From NCBI RefSeq assembly GCF_027694345.1, contig NZ_JAQEVU010000013.1:1-25542 (forward strand): DNA of 25,542 bases. Reading direction: 5' to 3'. This DNA comes from Varibaculum timonense_A. GTDB taxonomy: Bacteria; Actinomycetota; Actinomycetes; Actinomycetales; Actinomycetaceae. The first letter of the stretch is position 1. Each line of letters opens with the position of its first letter. Both the position numbers and the translations under genes were made by a program. Below are positions 17,025 to 24,350 of the stretch, in pieces. The notes under the pieces were generated by a model. The model searched no databases. It worked only from the letters and a program-made list of their open reading frames with translations, and was not told the DNA's origin.

Positions 17025-17339
17025 GCCCTCAATCCTATTGTTTTTCTTGAGGAGGGTAAACAAAGGGAACAACTCAGAAAATACTTTCCTGATTCACTTC
17101 CCGATATTTTGGGAATGAAAAGTTGCTACGGGTAAATCGGGGACACGGTTTTGAAGATGACCAGGGGGTCTATTAGATGAGGTGGCGGTATGGGGGGCGA
17201 TTACTGCGTCCTCTGGAGAGTTCTTACTGATAGTAGCCGGTTTGAGCCATTTTTTTCGGTACTTTATCCGTTTTGTCAGCTATTAGTGTCTAATTTCAGT
17301 AGTCTTAAGAGAGTTGCAACTTCGACGTTTGGAGAAAAG
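17025..17339. other. Divergent intergenic region (trmL / PEBP)
   Basis: 315 nt between two divergent genes. Both frames stay open into it (to 17072 on the minus strand and from 17190 on the plus strand), but these extensions do not resemble the families. The short inverted repeat TTCCC-N8-GGGAA (about 17098-17115) might be an operator; the evidence is thin. Otherwise nothing is seen. Confidence 0.4.
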
Positions 17340-17873
17340 ATGGATTTAAACTCTCGACCGATAGCCCCAGATCCCTACGAGGCGTTGCCGGAGCTTCCTA
17401 CTTTTACTTTGACTTCTGCTGATATGACAGCGGGCGGACAGATGCCGACCGCGCAGATAGCAGCGGGGGAGAACCTGTCTCCGCAACTTTCTTGGAGCGG
17501 TTTCCCTAAAGAAACCAAGTCTTTCCTGCTTACTTGTTTTGACCCTGATGCCCCTACTCCTTCGGGGTTTTGGCACTGGCTGATTACGGACATTCCGGCG
17601 GAGATGACTTCCCTGCCTACTGGCGCGGGCAGTAGTGACTTAGAGCTTGACGGATCGGCTTTCCATTTACGTAACGATGGGGGTGGCTGGTCATATATGG
17701 GGGCAGCGCCGCCGAAGGGCGATCGTCCGCACCGCTATATTTTCGCTGTTCACGCCTTGGATACGGAAACTTTGGAACTGGATGAGGACGCGTCTGCCGC
17801 GGCCGCTAACTTCCAGGCGCTATTCCACTGCCTGGCACGCGCCACTTTAGAGGTTACCTATCAGAACAAATAG
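17340..17873 (+). CDS. YbhB/YbcL (PEBP) family protein
   Basis: 177 aa, phosphatidylethanolamine-binding-protein fold. Signatures: CFDPDAPTPSGFWHWLITDI (about 63-82), and GAAPPKGDRPHRYIFAVHALD in the second conserved block, with AGENLSPQLSW before them as in YbhB/YbcL. No signal peptide, so probably cytosolic. Cellular role in bacteria is not well defined; members bind phosphate-type anions. The open frame begins at 17190, but ATG at 17340 has GGAGAAAAG directly upstream and fits the family length, so I start there. Confidence 0.92.
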   Translation: MDLNSRPIAPDPYEALPELPTFTLTSADMTAGGQMPTAQIAAGENLSPQLSWSGFPKETKSFLLTCFDPDAPTPSGFWHWLITDIPAEMTSLPTGAGSSDLELDGSAFHLRNDGGGWSYMGAAPPKGDRPHRYIFAVHALDTETLELDEDASAAAANFQALFHCLARATLEVTYQNK

Positions 17874-18078
17874 GGCGCGGCGGAGTAGAAAAGTCAGCAA
17901 ACGTTGGATTGACGTGTTGATACAACGGGTTGATAGAAGATAACACTGTGTGCGGTTTCGCGCTCGTTGCGTGAGTACCCGTCAGTGACTAGGTAAGACA
18001 CGAGATTAGAGCCGCTTTTCACCTGTGTTTCAATGAGTGTAATCCGGGTGTGCTGAGGCAAGGGATTATTTCAGTAGA

Positions 18079-18538
18079 ACCGAGTTCATCACAGCGGAAT
18101 CGAAACTGTATCTTTCAGCTGTTATCGACTGTTTTGACGGCAAGATAGTCGGGTGGGCTAGCGGGGGCATCCCAGTAATGAAATAGTAATGGCTTCAATG
18201 AATATGGCTCTTCAAGAACCCTTTGATCACAAATCGTTGATAATTCATTCTGATAGAGGATTTCACTATCGTGGCGGAGATTATGCAGCGTTTTTACGAT
18301 GTCACGACATCAACCAATCAATGTCTAAAAAAGGATGCTCACCCGATAATGCTGCATGTGAAGGCTTCTTCGGGCGAATGAAAAATGAAATGTACTACGG
18401 ATACAAATGGAAAGCACCAACGAGCTTGAAACAGCCATTAAACGCTACATAAATTTCTACAACAACCACCGCATCAAACTCACCCTCGGTGGATTAACCA
18501 TAAAACAATACAAACACCACTACCAGCCGGTAGTCTAA
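18079..18538 (+). pseudogene. IS3-family transposase (OrfB) remnant
   Basis: The C-terminal part of an IS3-family DDE integrase in three frames. Frame 1 (from 18079) reads TEFITAESKLYLSAVIDCFD then GKIVGWASG. Frame 2 (about 18166-18415) has NEIVMASMNMAL, the IIHSDRGFHY Asp, and DNAACEGFFGRMKNE with the catalytic Glu. Frame 3 reads STNELETAIKRYINFYNNHR and ends QYKHHYQPVV with TAA at 18536. Both breaks are explained by one missing base in a homopolymer: the G run near 18162 and the A run near 18411. The N-terminal OrfB half and OrfA are missing upstream (17874-18078 shows nothing recognisable). All three catalytic acids are retained, but the element must be inactive. Confidence 0.88.
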
Positions 18539-18698
18539 AACTGTCCAAAAACAATCCCCACCCCCTTTGGGGTTTAACTCTAAACTAACTTCAAAAGATA
18601 TAATTTTTATAGTGGTTGCCTGCCCATTCTTAGTCGATAACTTCTGGGATCTGATTGGAATTGGAAGATGTTATTCTCTTGTAAGGAGAAGGTAAAAT

Positions 18699-18953
18699 AT
18701 GTATTTTATTCTAAGCCTAACTGCTAATCTTATTGGGGCAGTTTTCTCTGGAGTTCAACTGGCTCGAACTGGAGCTATACTCAAGAACGGTAAAGAGAAG
18801 AAACAAGATGTTTCCCTTACTTTCTCATCTGGTTTATTGGCTTTTGCGATTCCGTTTTTTAGTCCAATATCAAACAATTTAGGAGCTTCTGTCTCACTGT
18901 TTATTGCCTTAAGTGCTGTATCGACACTTGTGGCAAGTCGCTCTGTCAAGTAA
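18699..18953 (+). CDS. Small two-helix membrane protein, unknown
   Basis: 84 aa. Two or three hydrophobic stretches: about 2-22 (YFILSLTANLIGAVFSGVQL), 43-60 (TFSSGLLAFAIPFF) and 64-80 (LGASVSLFIALSAVSTLV), separated by the basic loop KNGKEKKQD. ATG at 18699 has SD AAGGAG (18683-18688). A TATAAT at 18599-18604 may be its -10 box, without a good -35. It lies between the IS remnant and the 3' end of the secreted-peptide/ABC cassette and converges on the latter. Small membrane proteins beside bacteriocin loci often give immunity, but nothing in the sequence proves this. Confidence 0.68.
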   Translation: MYFILSLTANLIGAVFSGVQLARTGAILKNGKEKKQDVSLTFSSGLLAFAIPFFSPISNNLGASVSLFIALSAVSTLVASRSVK

Positions 18954-19008
18954 AGCGGTTGAAGATAGCCTTCCAGGGGTAGTGGCCCCAGGCGCATTAT
19001 TTTGGGTA

Positions 19009-19179
19009 TTAACCCCGATTTTCAGATTTATCAACATATTTAACGATTTTATTAGACAATACTTCTTGTGGGCTATTGGCAATAGGGATGGAATCATTTT
19101 CTGCTGCGCTTGAAACTAGCGGTATATGTACCAGTAAAGTGACCGCAAAAGCTGTACAGCATGCAAATAGTTTTTTCAT
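19009..19179 (-). CDS. 56-aa secreted peptide, last cistron of ABC cassette
   Basis: MKKLFACCTAFAVTLLVHIP followed by LVSSAAEN: a clear signal peptide (KK, a hydrophobic core and a small-residue cleavage site around residue 26). A mature part of about 30 residues rich in N, S and K ends YVDKSENRG. ATG at 19179 has SD AAGGAG overlapping the TAA stop of the permease gene (19190-19192), so translation is coupled. No mature cysteine remains, and there is no lipobox at a normal position. No homologue is recognised. It could be an immunity factor, a signalling pheromone or a second effector; alternatively it is the truncated front of a longer gene, because a neighbouring frame stays open for about 60 codons past its stop. 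Confidence 0.7.
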   Translation of the reverse strand: MKKLFACCTAFAVTLLVHIPLVSSAAENDSIPIANSPQEVLSNKIVKYVDKSENRG

Positions 19180-19189
19180 GGTTTTCTCC

Positions 19190-21514
19190 TTATCCCGGAT
19201 TTTTTACTGTTTTAGGGACGAGGGTAAGGCCAACGACAGCCGCGATAATGATGGCTGGTAGAATCCATGTCCAGTCTGGGGAAATGTTTTCGGGTACTGC
19301 ACGGCCGGCAACAACTGGTCTTAGCATTATTCGGCCGATAAGCGAACCAGCCACCACTGCGGCTAGATAGGGGGCTAATTGAGTTAAACGTATGGCGGCT
19401 AGTTTACGAGGCGGGTAACCGTAGTCTCTCAGGGTGCTAACTAGGGCATGACTGTTTTGGGTAGTGATGGTGGTGCCGATATAGATAAGTAGTAGGCAGA
19501 GAGCAGTTTCGATGGACAGGATTAACCAGTTGATGATGTCTAGGGTTTGACTGTTGGTACCGAGAGGTTCTGATAAGGCCAGATCGGATGAGAGCTGTTG
19601 AGCCACAGATTTGAATTGTTGTTGCTTGTCTGCGGGGTAGTGTGAAAAGTCCGGGATGTATAGGCGTCTTTCTATCCCGATAGTAAATCCTTTATTGCTA
19701 AAGATTGGGTCTTGAGGGTTAGCTACCCAGCCAGGTAATTCTGCATAGTCGAGGCGTTCGTCTACCTTTTTGGGCAGTGTAACGGGAATGGTTTCTTCTG
19801 GCTTATCCAGATTGGTACCAAAAATAACCAGGGCGTATTCGGCGGAGTCTTGGGTGTCGGCGAGTTCTGGAGAGATTTTTTCGGTTAGCTCTTTGCCGTT
19901 TTCGGATAGGACAAAGCCCACCAGTGTCATCCACTGGTTACACCTGTCGCTATTGGAGTTTTGATGGATGCAGGCTGCGTAGGCACCTTCTGCTACGCGC
20001 AAAGAGTGTTCTGATTTTTCCGGGAACCCAAATATGATGGCATGGGTCATAATCTGCGGGAAACGAGTTTTCAGATAGCTTACGTCTGCATCGTTAATAA
20101 ACGAAACGGTGAGGTAACTGTCAGCGTTAGGTTTACCGACGGTGAGGGCTCTTTGCTGCATGGTAGCGTTAGTGGCCCCGAGAGTGGCGAGGATGCAAAG
20201 CAGACAGATAATTGGTCCGAGAATAAAACTATGTACGCTAGCGCGGTAGGCGGCTAGGCGTAAAGGGGATTTATGGACGTAGAAGGGTAGCGCACATCCG
20301 AGTAGTGCAACCCCGATCCCGATTGTGGCTAGCGCAATGTAATACAAGACAGCAACATTTGAACTAGCTAAGAAGCTGCATAAAACACCCACACCCAGCA
20401 ACGCGAGACCTGCGATAATCTCGGCTTTTAACTCGCGATTACTAGATTTAGATGCTCTAGTTTTAATTGAACGATAAGCCCTTAAATAAAGTGCAAGCAC
20501 ATATACCGCTAGTGCGCTCACGAAATAAACGACTAGTTCGAGTAAAGCCCGATAATCGCCACTTAGCGATACCTCATCCCAAACTTGTTCAAAACGAAGC
20601 GCAATCTGATCTCGCCAGGTAAATAGCGCCAAATAACCGCCTAAAGCTCCGAGAAGAACCCCACTAAACAGGGACAGGAAAAGAGGCACGAGACTATGCA
20701 AGCTTGTTTTCAGGTTGCTAAAACCGGCTGCCAGGAGTGCCTGCCGCAATTTTGCAGTAGACCGTCGAAATGCTAAAAATCCTAGCAGTAGCACAATCCC
20801 GACAGTTGCGAGCAATAGATGGGAGATAATCAGAGCGTTTGCAACAAATCCTTGCTCTGCTGATTCCTGTGCATAGCGAATCGCGTAATCTAGCGAGACT
20901 TTACGCAATTCTCCGCGATCAAAAAGTGGACGATAATTTGAATTAGCTATATCGGTATTAGTGACCCAGTTGGTGACGTTAGCCGAGTCGGTTGAGGAAT
21001 CCAGGCGGGTTGATATATAGACTTCTGACCGGCGCGCTGGTAAAACACTAATGCCCACTACCTGAAAGCGCCTACCATCACAGTTAATCTCACCTCCCAG
21101 CCCAATATGGCTACGCGTGGCAAGGGACTGGGAAATTTCTACTTCATTATTTGCGGTGGCGCGTTTTCCTGTCAGTAAGCGTCCATAATCAAAGCCGGCT
21201 CCGGAACGCTTCCACTCCGCATCTGCGCTACTCTCACCATAGTCAAGCTTACAGGTGGTGGTGATAACCGGCACCAGATTTTGACCAGAGGTCGCGGAGT
21301 GTAACAGTTGTTTGGCATTTTGGGTAGTAGCCCCGATACGGTAGGCAAACCCTCCATATGTGACTCGCGTATCCTCGGCTACCGTTTGACGATAAACAGT
21401 GGCGATATTATTCAAAAAAATCGCGGTGAAAGACAGCGCAAGCAGACAAACAAAAAAGCCTACCACTAGCTTGAGGTTCGCGTTTACGCAGCCCCAGGTT
21501 AGACGACATCGCAT
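19190..21514 (-). CDS. FtsX-like ABC transporter permease
   Basis: 774 aa, about ten membrane segments: one near residues 14-36, a large extracytoplasmic domain (about 40-225), a block of six between about 227 and 450, a second large extracytoplasmic domain (about 450-665), and three at the C-terminus (near 672-694, 718-738 and 750-770). This is the doubled 4TM+domain arrangement of FtsX/MacB-type permeases, which move or sense peptides and lipids at the membrane rather than import solutes. ATG at 21514 has SD GAGGTGAG overlapping the ATPase stop. It pairs with the ATPase immediately upstream. In the 1st domain, CKLDYGESS and NCDGRRFQVVGI suggest a disulfide; the second has CIHQNSNSDRCNQW. 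Confidence 0.85.
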   Translation of the reverse strand: MRCRLTWGCVNANLKLVVGFFVCLLALSFTAIFLNNIATVYRQTVAEDTRVTYGGFAYRIGATTQNAKQLLHSATSGQNLVPVITTTCKLDYGESSADAEWKRSGAGFDYGRLLTGKRATANNEVEISQSLATRSHIGLGGEINCDGRRFQVVGISVLPARRSEVYISTRLDSSTDSANVTNWVTNTDIANSNYRPLFDRGELRKVSLDYAIRYAQESAEQGFVANALIISHLLLATVGIVLLLGFLAFRRSTAKLRQALLAAGFSNLKTSLHSLVPLFLSLFSGVLLGALGGYLALFTWRDQIALRFEQVWDEVSLSGDYRALLELVVYFVSALAVYVLALYLRAYRSIKTRASKSSNRELKAEIIAGLALLGVGVLCSFLASSNVAVLYYIALATIGIGVALLGCALPFYVHKSPLRLAAYRASVHSFILGPIICLLCILATLGATNATMQQRALTVGKPNADSYLTVSFINDADVSYLKTRFPQIMTHAIIFGFPEKSEHSLRVAEGAYAACIHQNSNSDRCNQWMTLVGFVLSENGKELTEKISPELADTQDSAEYALVIFGTNLDKPEETIPVTLPKKVDERLDYAELPGWVANPQDPIFSNKGFTIGIERRLYIPDFSHYPADKQQQFKSVAQQLSSDLALSEPLGTNSQTLDIINWLILSIETALCLLLIYIGTTITTQNSHALVSTLRDYGYPPRKLAAIRLTQLAPYLAAVVAGSLIGRIMLRPVVAGRAVPENISPDWTWILPAIIIAAVVGLTLVPKTVKNPG

Positions 21515-21523
21515 AATCTCACC

Positions 21524-22204
21524 TCAGTAGGCTGTCGCAGGCGCGAGCTGTTTTTCACGCAAGCGATAATCGTTCACTTCCACTACCCGGTCAGCAAGCG
21601 CGGCTAAAGCAGGATCATGCGTGACTACCACTAAACAAACGTTTAACTCATGCGACAATTCACGCAGTAGAATACCGATTTCATGAGAGTTTTTCTCATC
21701 CAAAGCCCCGGTAGGCTCGTCTGCGAGCAAGACTTGTGGAGAATTAATCAAAGCCCGCGCAATTGCTACTCGCTGCGCTTCGCCTCCCGATAGATTATCC
21801 ACCAGATACTCCGCTAAGTCTTTAACCCCAAGACGCTCTAAATACTCCAAAGCTAAAAGCGGATGGCTACGTAAGCTACCGGCTGCCTGCTGTGCTAGGC
21901 GCACGTTATCCACCGCACTCAAAAATGGCACCAGTCGATAATCCTGATAAACCCGAGCCAACAAGCATGAACGTAGCTCGCGTCGTGAATACGATTCGAT
22001 GGGACGCCCAGCTAGCATAATCGTTCCGTGATCGGGAGTAAGGGAACCATCTAGCAAACTCAACAGAGTGGTTTTACCCGAGCCAGACGGCCCCATCACC
22101 GCATGAAACATTCCCGCGTCAAAAGACGCAGTCATCTCGTCGAAAATGACCCGATCAACCCTAGCTCCTGGAAACTTAAACGAAACCTCAGAGCAAGAAA
22201 TCAT
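21524..22204 (-). CDS. ABC transporter ATP-binding protein (MacB/LolD type)
   Basis: 226 aa. The ATPase of the cassette: Walker A GPSGSGKT (38-45), Q-loop VYQDYRLVPFLSAVDN, signature LSGGEAQR (138-145), Walker B VLLADEPTGALD (158-169), and H-loop H196 in VVTHDPA. Length and the YQDYRL..FLSAVDNV stretch match the LolD/MacB/FtsE group that works with FtsX-like permeases. ATG at 22204 has SD AGGTGA, which contains the TGA stop of the secreted-peptide gene (22214-22216). The distance to the permease gene is 9 nt. It gives the energy for export of, or immunity to, the cassette peptide (inference). Confidence 0.94.
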   Translation of the reverse strand: MISCSEVSFKFPGARVDRVIFDEMTASFDAGMFHAVMGPSGSGKTTLLSLLDGSLTPDHGTIMLAGRPIESYSRRELRSCLLARVYQDYRLVPFLSAVDNVRLAQQAAGSLRSHPLLALEYLERLGVKDLAEYLVDNLSGGEAQRVAIARALINSPQVLLADEPTGALDEKNSHEIGILLRELSHELNVCLVVVTHDPALAALADRVVEVNDYRLREKQLAPATAY

Positions 22205-22213
22205 CGTGTTTAA

Positions 22214-22546
22214 TCACCTACGTGCTTGCTCAATAGCGGCAGCAGAAGCACCCCAATTTCTCCACTTTGTTACCCAACTAGTAGCGTGGACTCTGTTTAT
22301 GTCGTGGAACCAGTCTGAGGTAGCATCCGACCACTTTGGAATGTTCAAATACACTCTAACCTTAGTGTCCGAATTGACTCTACGACATTTACCTTGTCCC
22401 TGTTGCGAATTACCCGAAGTATGCACCCATGCGTTGCAATCGGAGCCTAATGCGCTGGCAGAGATGTTATCAACTGTCACCATGCCGCCCGCCAGTAGCA
22501 AAGTAGCAGCAAAACTTGAAATCAGTCGTGTTTTTAAATTACTCAT
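22214..22546 (-). CDS. Secreted Trp-rich cationic peptide, candidate bacteriocin
   Basis: 110 aa. The signal peptide is MSNLKTRLISSFAATLLLAG followed by GMVTVDNISASA, with cleavage likely after ASA (about residue 32). The mature part, about 78 aa, has two cysteines (in SDCNAW and GKCRR), six tryptophans and many K/R; it ends ASAAAIEQARR. ATG at 22546 has SD AAGGAG 8 nt upstream; a TTG at 22582 in the same frame is a poorer choice. First gene of the four-cistron unit with an ABC ATPase and FtsX-like permease. Layout matches lactococcin-972-type loci (precursor, membrane protein, ATPase), but the mature sequence is not a clear family member to my eye. It could instead be a secreted signal or cell-wall-active peptide. 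Confidence 0.75.
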   Translation of the reverse strand: MSNLKTRLISSFAATLLLAGGMVTVDNISASALGSDCNAWVHTSGNSQQGQGKCRRVNSDTKVRVYLNIPKWSDATSDWFHDINRVHATSWVTKWRNWGASAAAIEQARR

Positions 22547-22610
22547 CGGTGTTACTCCTTTTACATCGTTGTAATGAAGCAAAAAGTGACCAAACCCACT
22601 CTTATTTTAG

Positions 22611-22640
22611 AATTTACTCTTACGCCTGCAGTTGCGTCAA
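22611..22640 (-). promoter_or_regulatory. Putative promoter of the secreted-peptide cassette
   Basis: On the minus strand TTGACG (22640-22635) is followed after 18 nt by TAAATT (22616-22611). It lies about 65 nt upstream of the peptide ATG. The -35 is near consensus, while the -10 is only fair and the spacing is one longer than ideal. Confidence 0.4.
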
Positions 22641-22676
22641 GGGATTTTAGCCCATGTTGTAAGGAGGTGAAAGCAC

Positions 22677-22823
22677 GTGTCTGATAGCTCGCTTGACCTG
22701 CGTATTGGCCTGGAGGGCGAGCGGGAGTTTAAGCGCGCGATCACGGATATTAACCGCTCCATGCGGGCACTGGGTTTTCAACTCAAGCTGGTGGCTTGTT
22801 CTTCCAGATTTGTAGAGACCTGA
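22677..22823 (+). pseudogene. Phage tail tape-measure protein, 5' stub
   Basis: A 48-codon frame starting GTG at 22677 behind a full SD (AAGGAGGTGA, 22661-22670). The first 40 residues (LDLRIGLEGEREFKRAITDI then NRSMRALGFQLKLVA) match the N-terminus seen in phage tail tape-measure proteins. After about 22797 the similarity stops and the frame ends at TGA 22821. The full gene would normally exceed 2 kb, so this is a deletion junction. It marks a lost prophage whose remaining DNA runs in several orientations. Confidence 0.72.
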
Positions 22824-22934
22824 GCGTAAGCTGCGACTTTTTGTTTGAACAGTGGGTTACAGGCGGTAACGTTGTGGTCTGGTTTTTTGGTAGCGGGTAT
22901 AGCGGTAACTCTGCGCGCGTTCTTTGGGTTCATT

Positions 22935-23024
22935 ATGGACAATATTGTCTTAGGGGTAGCTATTGGCACAGGAGTTGGAATGGTGCTAGGGGTAGCTTTC
23001 AGCGCAACAAAACGCCCCAAATAA
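22935..23024 (+). CDS. Possible 29-aa glycine-zipper membrane peptide
   Basis: MDNIVLGVAIGTGVGMVLGV followed by AFSATKRPK: one membrane helix with a GxxxG pattern and a basic tail. The frame extends upstream without a stop to 22835 and adds a second hydrophobic stretch (LWSGFLVAGIAVTL), but no SD is found for any start. Its position between phage fragments makes a relic as likely as a gene. Confidence 0.3.
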   Translation: MDNIVLGVAIGTGVGMVLGVAFSATKRPK

Positions 23025-23048
23025 CCCCGGTAAGCAACGAGGACGCAT

Positions 23049-23624
23049 CTAGGAGCGGGATTTCAATAACTGCTCCATAACCTCATCACCCGGGGCCGCA
23101 CCCGAATAGTCACTAGTGCAGTTCGCCCGCACAATCTCAAAAATCTCATACCAATACAAGTTTGCCTGCTTACCAAAAGACTGGCTCATAGCAACAAACG
23201 GGGAAGCGATAGCAGCCCCCGTGGTCGGGTGCTTGCCGAGCAAACCGAACTTGGAGATCGCCTGCTCACACTGCACATAGCGGGCGAACGCCTGGGCGTA
23301 GGCCTCAATCAGACGCTTAGAAACAAACCTCGTGCAGCCACGCTCATCAAGCCAGCGCCACGTCTCCCGATACACAATGTCCGCGCCCAGCGGTTTACCA
23401 TCACGCTGAATATCGCTTAAGTATTCAGAGGGTTCGGGCATCACCTCACCAGCAAGCACCGCGCCATCACCAACATCTGCGCCCTCGAAATCAAAAGGGC
23501 TCGCTAGCGGATCTTCCAAGCGAGTAGCAGGCAGCCCCTTAGCGAGTTTCTCACTCAGCGGGTCGGGTTTCGCGCCAACCCTCACGCGGCGCCCCCCCCC
23601 GCGATTGGTTCCGTCTTTCGCCAT
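23049..23624 (-). CDS. Phage terminase small subunit, P27-like
   Basis: 191 aa. A small terminase subunit binds phage DNA at the packaging site and hands it to the large subunit. The C-terminal two thirds fit the P27 family: ETWRWLDERGCTRFVSKRLI, EAYAQAFARYVQCEQAI, then GLLGKHPTTGAAIASPFVAM and a hydrophobic ANLYWYEIFEIVRANC. The N-terminus is basic (MAKDGTNRGGGRRVRVG). I use ATG at 23624 (AGGA, 9 nt upstream); a start at 23648 is also open. The large subunit should follow downstream on the minus strand but is absent, so this is a prophage leftover. Confidence 0.78.
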   Translation of the reverse strand: MAKDGTNRGGGRRVRVGAKPDPLSEKLAKGLPATRLEDPLASPFDFEGADVGDGAVLAGEVMPEPSEYLSDIQRDGKPLGADIVYRETWRWLDERGCTRFVSKRLIEAYAQAFARYVQCEQAISKFGLLGKHPTTGAAIASPFVAMSQSFGKQANLYWYEIFEIVRANCTSDYSGAAPGDEVMEQLLKSRS

Positions 23625-23718
23625 ATTTATAGTTCCTATTGATAACATGTACTAATGTGTATGAATACCACTTGTGCCACTGCGTCATAACGCGTGTCGG
23701 AACGCGAGGGAATGAACA

Positions 23719-24138
23719 TTGAGAAAGATAGCTGTGCTTCTTGTGTGTACTGCAGCGTATTTCGCCGGGGCGTGGCTTTTCTTCGCGATAATCCAAAACT
23801 GCCAAGTCAGGGATTTGGGGTTTTTCGCTGGTTTCCTGCTGATATCAATCGCCTACGTGTGTTACACGATTCTTGTCCTGCTATTTACTAGGCACATAAT
23901 TGGTATTCAATCTATACGAATACTGCAGCTTATGCTCGGAGCCTTTATCGGACTCTCGGCTTTTTTGTTTTCCCTTGACGGCATTGGCTCGTTGGTTCGT
24001 AGTAATTCTTATTTTCAACTACTGAGCCAGTTCGCTATTCCCGCCATCGGCGCGCTTGTCTCTGGTGGTGTGGCGCTTGGGTTTGGTGTTTTTACCCAAG
24101 CACCACACCAAGAGGAAGACCGAACCAACTATCAGTAG
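23719..24138 (+). CDS. Four-helix membrane protein, unknown
   Basis: 139 aa, four hydrophobic segments: about 3-24 (KIAVLLVCTAAYFAGAWLFF), 33-58 (LGFFAGFLLISIAYVCYTIL), 68-88 (ILQLMLGAFIGLSAFLF) and 102-125 (LSQFAIPAIGALVSGGVALG), with a charged C-terminal tail (HQEEDRTNYQ). The start TTG at 23719 has SD GAGGG 8 nt upstream. Its last 7 nt overlap the end of the opposite-strand frame that continues the DUF1906 gene. No family is recognised; it may belong to the accessory island. Confidence 0.65.
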   Translation: MRKIAVLLVCTAAYFAGAWLFFAIIQNCQVRDLGFFAGFLLISIAYVCYTILVLLFTRHIIGIQSIRILQLMLGAFIGLSAFLFSLDGIGSLVRSNSYFQLLSQFAIPAIGALVSGGVALGFGVFTQAPHQEEDRTNYQ

Positions 24139-24350
24139 ATGAATTCAGCTAGCTTTCGGCAAGCCGCCAAACGAGTGTCCTTCTCGACATATCCAGCCAG
24201 GAACCAACCTAGAACGGCGCTATCTAGATCAGCATATTCACTAATTTTCTTGTACGCTTCACTAGAATTGTTGGCATTCAAGCTCCAGGCGATCTGCTTG
24301 AATCTGTTGGCTAGTTTGCTGGAGTTGTTATAGTACTCTCGCAGTGTTTC
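24132..24350 (-). pseudogene. In-frame continuation of the DUF1906 gene after TAA
   Basis: Directly after TAA 24351-24353, in the same frame, 72 sense codons run to TGA at 24132-24134. They read ETLREYYNNSSKLANRFKQI, then AWSLNANNSSEAYKKISEY, and end RLAACRKLAEFIY. The composition is that of a soluble helical protein, not random. A CAA-to-TAA change would give HLLQETLREYY across the junction. It overlaps the end of the plus-strand membrane gene by 7 nt, as convergent gene ends often do. Confidence 0.65.

Noticed and set aside
18961..19008. Terminator between the convergent genes at the cassette end
   Set aside because: Only a 4-bp GGGG/CCCC stem without T-run is present; not called.
22214..22546. 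Firm assignment of the secreted peptide to the lactococcin 972 family
   Set aside because: Operon layout fits, but the mature sequence lacks an obvious match to the family by eye; left as a candidate only.
22146..22574. 142-codon plus-strand ORF over the secreted-peptide gene
   Set aside because: Antisense to a gene with SD, signal peptide and operon context; its own start lies inside the ATPase gene without SD.
22778..23020. 80-codon minus-strand ORF between phage fragments
   Set aside because: Pro/Ala/Thr-rich translation typical of a shadow of the hydrophobic plus-strand frame; no SD.
24139..24333. 64-codon plus-strand ORF after the membrane gene
   Set aside because: It is the antisense of the 72-codon continuation of the DUF1906 gene, which has better protein composition; no SD.
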